Shown piece after piece: positions 59,066 through 64,000 of a DNA stretch of 64,000 bases. The stretch is from Capitulum mitella (taxonomy: Eukaryota > Arthropoda > Thecostraca > Pollicipedomorpha > Pollicipedidae): positions 18,707,382 to 18,771,381 of the forward strand of contig CP099840.1 of NCBI GenBank assembly GCA_030062745.1, written 5' to 3'. Each line of letters begins with the position of its first letter. The first letter of the stretch is position 1. The position numbers and the translations under genes are program-made. The notes beneath the pieces are model-generated. The model was not told the DNA's origin and made no database searches. It saw only the letters and a list, made by a program, of their open reading frames with translations.

Positions 59066-62000
59066 GTGAGTATTCAGCTCTTAGGCTCACTGTCGATGCT
59101 TGAAAACGAAACAAGATTGCTGGTTTGCGTTCCATTTAACACTGGCAGTGGAAGGGGTTTTGCGCTGAAGCGCACGGAAAGGAGTGGAACATTTGTATTC
59201 CCCTCCCCGGTCTCGGAAACGGAAAGAGCTGGTGACACGAAATTTTTAGGGCGCGGTGGAGTCATGGTGAGTTACATTGTATGGCAGTTTTCATGACCCT
59301 AGGGTTATATGTTCTGGGTCAAATGTTCTAAAAATAATGATGATAATAAATCATAATATAATAATAATAGATAAAAATAAAATAAAACATAAATCATAAA
59401 TCATAAATCATCTAACGCTTTCGCGGCTGAACGAAATGGAAAAACGGCGCGTTTTTTAGAGGGCTAAAGCATGGAACACGACAATTTCCATACAGGTGAC
59501 GTCTTGAGTAAATATTTGGAGTCAAAGGCATGGCAGACCACGGACCTGTGACGTAATTTTTTCGTTTTTGTAAATCAGGTTTTGAGCAACATGGGATAGT
59601 GGTGTAGCTTGAGTGTAAATAAGGACACTAAACGCATTATTTAGCGTATTTTCAAGGGCGGCGATAGCCGACATCGGTACATTTGGTGACTTTCGGCGTA
59701 TCTATGTTAAATATATGTTTATATTATCTGCGTAACAATGCGTGCAAACGTGTTTTCATTGGGTTCTTTCAGTACATAATTCGTACAGATCGACATGTTT
59801 TAAAGCAAATCTGGAGTCAGGTCACAATCTGGTTGATCTGGACCTCTGATGACGTTGACTTTCACTGATCCTGGTGTTGCTCTTGGTACATCCATCGTCC
59901 TCAGTTATCTACGAGTGATGTGGGCTGATAATACACAAACGGCAATCTTACGCAGAACGCTTGTACTCTTACAAAGTTTCCATTTGTCTGCGACAACCGT
60001 TATTTTCGGTATGCTTCTTTGACTTCAACAAATGCTTCAGACTTCAACAGTTTTCGGCCAGTTTTCGATTTGTTTGCGTCAGTCGGTGAGCTATTTCAAG
60101 AAAAAACGGTTGGGGGTGCAGCGCAAAAGTGCCCGTCCCCTCCATTGCGCATGGTAATGTTATTAAAGTGGGGAATTTACATTATACTTATGATAAATGC
60201 ATTACGCCTTAGCGATTAGCGCAATGAAAATCAGTGATGCTGTACTTAGGGTATTATGCTGGCGAATGGTGGCTAAATTCATTCAAAACCGAGAGTGAGT
60301 ACTGACCATTACATACGTGGCGCATAGTAACTTGTTTGAAATGCGTACACCTGAAGGACAGCCGGAGCACATGAAGATGGGCAGGTGGATGCCGTCACCC
60401 ATTAAACCAAAAATCGGCATCTGTTGGTTACTCTTAAATGCGACTTCAGTGAAAATTCGCGTGAAGGATCATGGAAGAAAGACCCTCTTAATAGGTGTGC
60501 CCGGAGAGACTGGGTTTCACTTAATTTGTGATATATATGTGGGTGGATTGTTAGCCACTAAACGCTCGGTAGTTCGAAAATAATTATTACGAAGCATCGC
60601 TCGGAATCTTCGAAATCAGCCATCATCTCCCCATCCTTTCCAAAAAAAGCAAAAATGCGTCCAGGTCGCTTTTATGATATTGACCGACAGTAGGGAATCC
60701 ATCTATTGCCGGAAAAATTACGTTTTAAACCCTTCAGTTGTGTACGCAGTGAAGCAGTTTTCGAAATTCTGGCAATCAGAGATGAATGGCGCCAGCTTCG
60801 TTGCAGAAAGGCAATAAGCTTGAAGCCTATTGCTAAAAACGCAGAACCAGGCGGATAAGCATAATAATGGTCATTCTGTCTCCCCCTGGTCCGGAGTTGC
60901 GGAGGATGTGTTTACGGGCCTGTGGTCATTCCCAACCCGTCTCTGGTGTCCGTGTCATTGGTTGTTATAGCAACAGTGTCACTGGTGGCGTCGCATGTGT
61001 CTGTTGATTGTGTGAGTTTTTACAGCGGCGTCCAGTTCACTGGGTTATTTGCGAGTTGCATGCGGACAAGTCGAACTTGCTGAGGGTGTTTCCTCAGCAG
61101 GTGGTATAACGTCGGGATCGGAGAAACTCACTGGATTTGTGGGAAACTCTTAATGGTTCAGCTGAAACGGAAGTGTTGTTTTGCTTAACGCCATTTGTGT
61201 TTTTTCGTTATTAACACCATGTCTATTTTTTCATTATTTCCCCACTTAACGGGCCCATCTATTGATCGTTCAGTTTGCTCATAGCACATCTCAGTATGTG
61301 CAGCCTTCAACATCTACATTGTCATCAGCCTCAACAGCATACTAAGTAAACTTAAACTCATGCATGATCGGTCGTTACAGGGTCAGTAAATTTTGATGCT
61401 AATGGCATGTCGGAGCAAGAGATGGGCAGTGGCCCGATAAAACATTTGTGTAACGACCAGAAGTTCGTTTGGCAGCTGGTGAATGGTGTCCACTGAGGGG
61501 AAAGAAAAAAGCGACCAAAATTCTGTGTTTGCATGTATCGGACCCAGAATGGTCAGAAGGTGCAGTTGGTGCGGTCTCCCAGCCAGCGCAGCACCAACAG
61601 GACGATGAATCCCTGTGTCAGATTTCGCTGGATATTAGTACCAACCATGTCAGCGCTCTCTGACCTACGAGTCACGAGATGTCGCCCCGAGGCGGTTTTA
61701 GAACTTGACGTAGCATTGGTATGTTCTGAGCGCCGTAGCATCAATAAAAATGCACAAAATATTGTCAGCATATATTTTCCAGATCAAAAAGATTCGTACA
61801 GTACAACTACAAACAAAAATTCACCTCAGTCAGTTGGAAGAAGTGACCTTGTAACCTAGGTCAAAAGCCGCTGTATCACTTTTGCATAATTTCCGTTCTA
61901 GCTTGTTACTCCGCATATTGATACGCTTGGTATGCTGTCTTTCTACAACAGAAATAATATCCGAGGGTACGAGTGTCCAGATGACATTCCAGTCGTTCAG

Positions 62001-62635
62001 AGCATTGTCCTTTTCACTCATTTTGGCGTTCGGACGTCACCAAAGAGACATATCACCAAGTCAAATTCACCAAACCCTCTCAGGTTTCGCTCAAAATTGG
62101 TGTTGTAGGAGGTTGTTCTGTTTCCAAATTTCGATTCTTGGGTTTGTAGTTTCGTGAGGTCAAGAGGCCACGAGATACAGGTCATTGAAAAGGTGAGGTG
62201 AAGACCGGCGATTAGTTATGTATGCCTCTATATCTCTATGACCAAAAAAATTATAAGGACAAAACTATATATCATTGGAAACAGAAAAAAACAAGGAATG
62301 TGTAACCGTAAAATTTGACCTTTCTAGATCAAATATGTAAATTTGACCTCGTGACGTGTTCAGGTCAAGGCAAAATACAATTCGTTTTTTCGATTTCATT
62401 TAAATAGGTGATATTGCCACCCAAAAATAGGTGACATTGTTGAGACTATGCTACCAAAACGTTATTTTGTAATGGAAACTCCTGGAGGGGGGAAGGGGAT
62501 CATGTGTCACGATCCGATGGGAACCGTATGCGTACCAACTTCGATTTATTCCAAAGATTGGCTATATGGTTATCGTTTGAAACAATCTGGCATTTGAAAT
62601 GCATTCATAAGTCATTTTTACTATTTAAAAGTTGC
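59066..62635 (+). other. Cyclase intron 3 (continues)
   Basis: No further cyclase exon found: no VV.DV motif with a phase-1 acceptor. An AT-rich block with TAATAA and ATAAATC units lies at 59331-59412. Short open frames at 60317-60583 and 61469-61859 have no motifs. Confidence 0.45.
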
Positions 62636-63110
62636 TTAACCCATTCCGGGGGGGCTGAATCGCCCCCCCCTGGGTTTTGTTGATTAGGCTTTTTAACGCA
62701 GCCTCCCAAACTTGGTGCTTTTCCTAGCTTCTTCTACGTGCTGTGACAGATTTCAAATTCTTTTTGTAGGGGCGGAGCCAGGCAGTTTTTGGGGCACCTT
62801 GCCATTTTTGGCCATGTTGGGAGTAAAAGGAAAATGTTTTGCCAAAACAGAGTTTTTAAGATAGAACTTTAATTTTATATGGATGTATAGCTAATAGTTG
62901 GGCATGTGTGATGTATTTTGTTTATCTGAGGTATTTTACAGGTCGGTAGGTAAAATCAAATTTGTTTTTGGATATTTGGCGCCGTTTTTCAAATACCAAT
63001 CCGGAATATATATGACGTGAAGGGCCTTCTGTTTAAGGACCTCTCATTCGTATTCTTACACCGATGCCATACTTTATATCTACGTGTCAGGAATAGGTAA
63101 TTACGGTTTA
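62636..63110 (+). mobile_element. TTAACCC-family repeat (family Q, end B), fragment
   Basis: Head GCTTAACCCATTCCGGGGGG, then AACGCAGCCTCCCAAACTTG, AGGGGCGGAGCCAGGC and the GATAGAACTTTAATTTTATA body; homologous to 45286-45800. Confidence 0.55.
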
Positions 63111-63224
63111 TGACAAATGCTGGTCAGGAGCGTTACATAAAGCGAGTGGTGCGATATCTGAAACTATCTACGGAATAGGCAGTGACTGGGTGGGGGGAAG
63201 GGGTGTTCGTCGTTGTTAACCTTA

Positions 63225-63226
63225 GC

Positions 63227-63260
<34 letters not shown>
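63225..63260. repeat. (GT)n microsatellite
   Basis: About 17 GT units. Confidence 0.95.
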
Positions 63261-63262
<2 letters not shown>

Positions 63263-64000
63263 CGGGGGTGAGCACCCTCCTTTGGTTTTCCGGGGCCACA
63301 AAAAAATGGGACGGGGTAGCGCACCGAAGCTTGTACTACCCTCACAGGGACTCGTTGCGGATATTTTGAAACAAATCAAGCCCGGATCACGTCAGGACAC
63401 TGAACTATGACGTCATTTCTGGACTTCTGCGATGTCAGCTTTGTCCAAAATGTCAGGAAATCACAAATTTACGAAAGAAAACGACGTCCAGCAGACAATC
63501 TGGGGCCAAATTACGTGTGAAGAGACCATACCTATGGCGCCCACTAAATTCGTATTCATTTTGAGTTCACCCGAGGTCATTGACCTCAAATGACTTTAAA
63601 TGACCTTTTTGACCCCGGGTCGACTAGGATTGTTTGAGGCGCTGATTTCGAATTTGACACCCATTTCAGACAATTCCTACTCATTAATGTTCATGTAATG
63701 GCCGCCAGAAGGCTTTGGATTCTGTGCCGTTCCAAGCCGTCACATGATTTGATCTCAGCTGACCTGTGCCATTGATCGAAAGTAGCCATGAGCAGTTTCA
63801 TTATATTTGCAAGGTTTTAATGAGTCCTATGCTTCTTTTCCTGTTGCACTAGCCTTAAAACGTTTTGTTCTGTGACTCTCAGAGCAAAATGGTTCGCGAT
63901 TTTCACCAATGCCGGGCCATTGACCTGACCTGGGAGGCCAATAGTTGGCCTAAAGCCTTACAAATGGATACCATAGGCTCCCCTCTCATGATCAGTAGCA
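63261..64000. other. Right-edge intron sequence
   Basis: No exon seen. TGACC/GGTCA words are dense at 63570-63625 and 63920-63935. Confidence 0.4.

Noticed and set aside
61469-61859. Open frames as the next cyclase exon
   Set aside because: No cyclase motif, and no acceptor giving the required phase-1 entry.

Overview
The window is eukaryotic nuclear DNA from an animal, most likely an arthropod. That reading rests on multi-exon genes with GT-AG introns, GC-rich exons set in AT-rich repeat-filled introns, and an LysM/GRAM/TLDc gene whose TLDc exons read closest to what I recall of the arthropod form. The species cannot be named from the sequence. All protein names come from recognised motifs; no search was run.

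Two genes can be reconstructed, both on the + strand. The first (about 13.2-38.19 kb) is an OXR1/NCOA7/mustard homologue. It has an N-terminal linker exon, a LysM exon, two exons forming a GRAM-like domain, a low-complexity linker, the conserved middle region, a 14-kb intron and four TLDc exons ending at a stop at 38187-38189. Splice phases chain from exon to exon, apart from two exons that each appear to hold one extra base. A separate ATG exon at 22.65-22.83 kb lies inside the large intron and matches the phase of the TLDc exons, which suggests an internal promoter for a short TLDc isoform. The second gene starts at 50.18 kb and runs off the right edge. It encodes a secreted or ER-targeted metal-dependent cyclase-family protein (kynurenine formamidase/isatin hydrolase type); three exons are visible.

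Region by region. 0-13 kb: repeats, with a family of about 1.25-kb elements bounded by TTAA (two of them head to tail), a decayed hAT transposase on the minus strand, and a tRNA-derived SINE. 13-21.1 kb: compact OXR1 exons 1-12 with several micro- and minisatellites in the introns. 21.1-35.5 kb: the large OXR1 intron, with the alternative first exon, a fourth TTAA element, GC-rich islands and dispersed repeats. 35.5-38.2 kb: TLDc exons. 38.2-42.6 kb: 3' flank and repeats. 42.6-49.2 kb: a transposon cluster made of a LINE fragment, a homopolymer block, a Ty3/Gypsy pol remnant and a pogo/Tigger-like transposon with a PHD-like C terminus. 49.7-50 kb: a short MITE with a perfect 8-bp target duplication just before the cyclase start codon. 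50-64 kb: cyclase gene introns with nested elements, including a 2.7-kb element that holds a minisatellite interrupted by another transposon.

The most striking feature is a 21-bp minisatellite made by repetition of the 3' splice-donor junction of the second GRAM exon. It gives nine perfect GTRAGT donors in a row, of which only the first keeps the OXR1 reading frame open.
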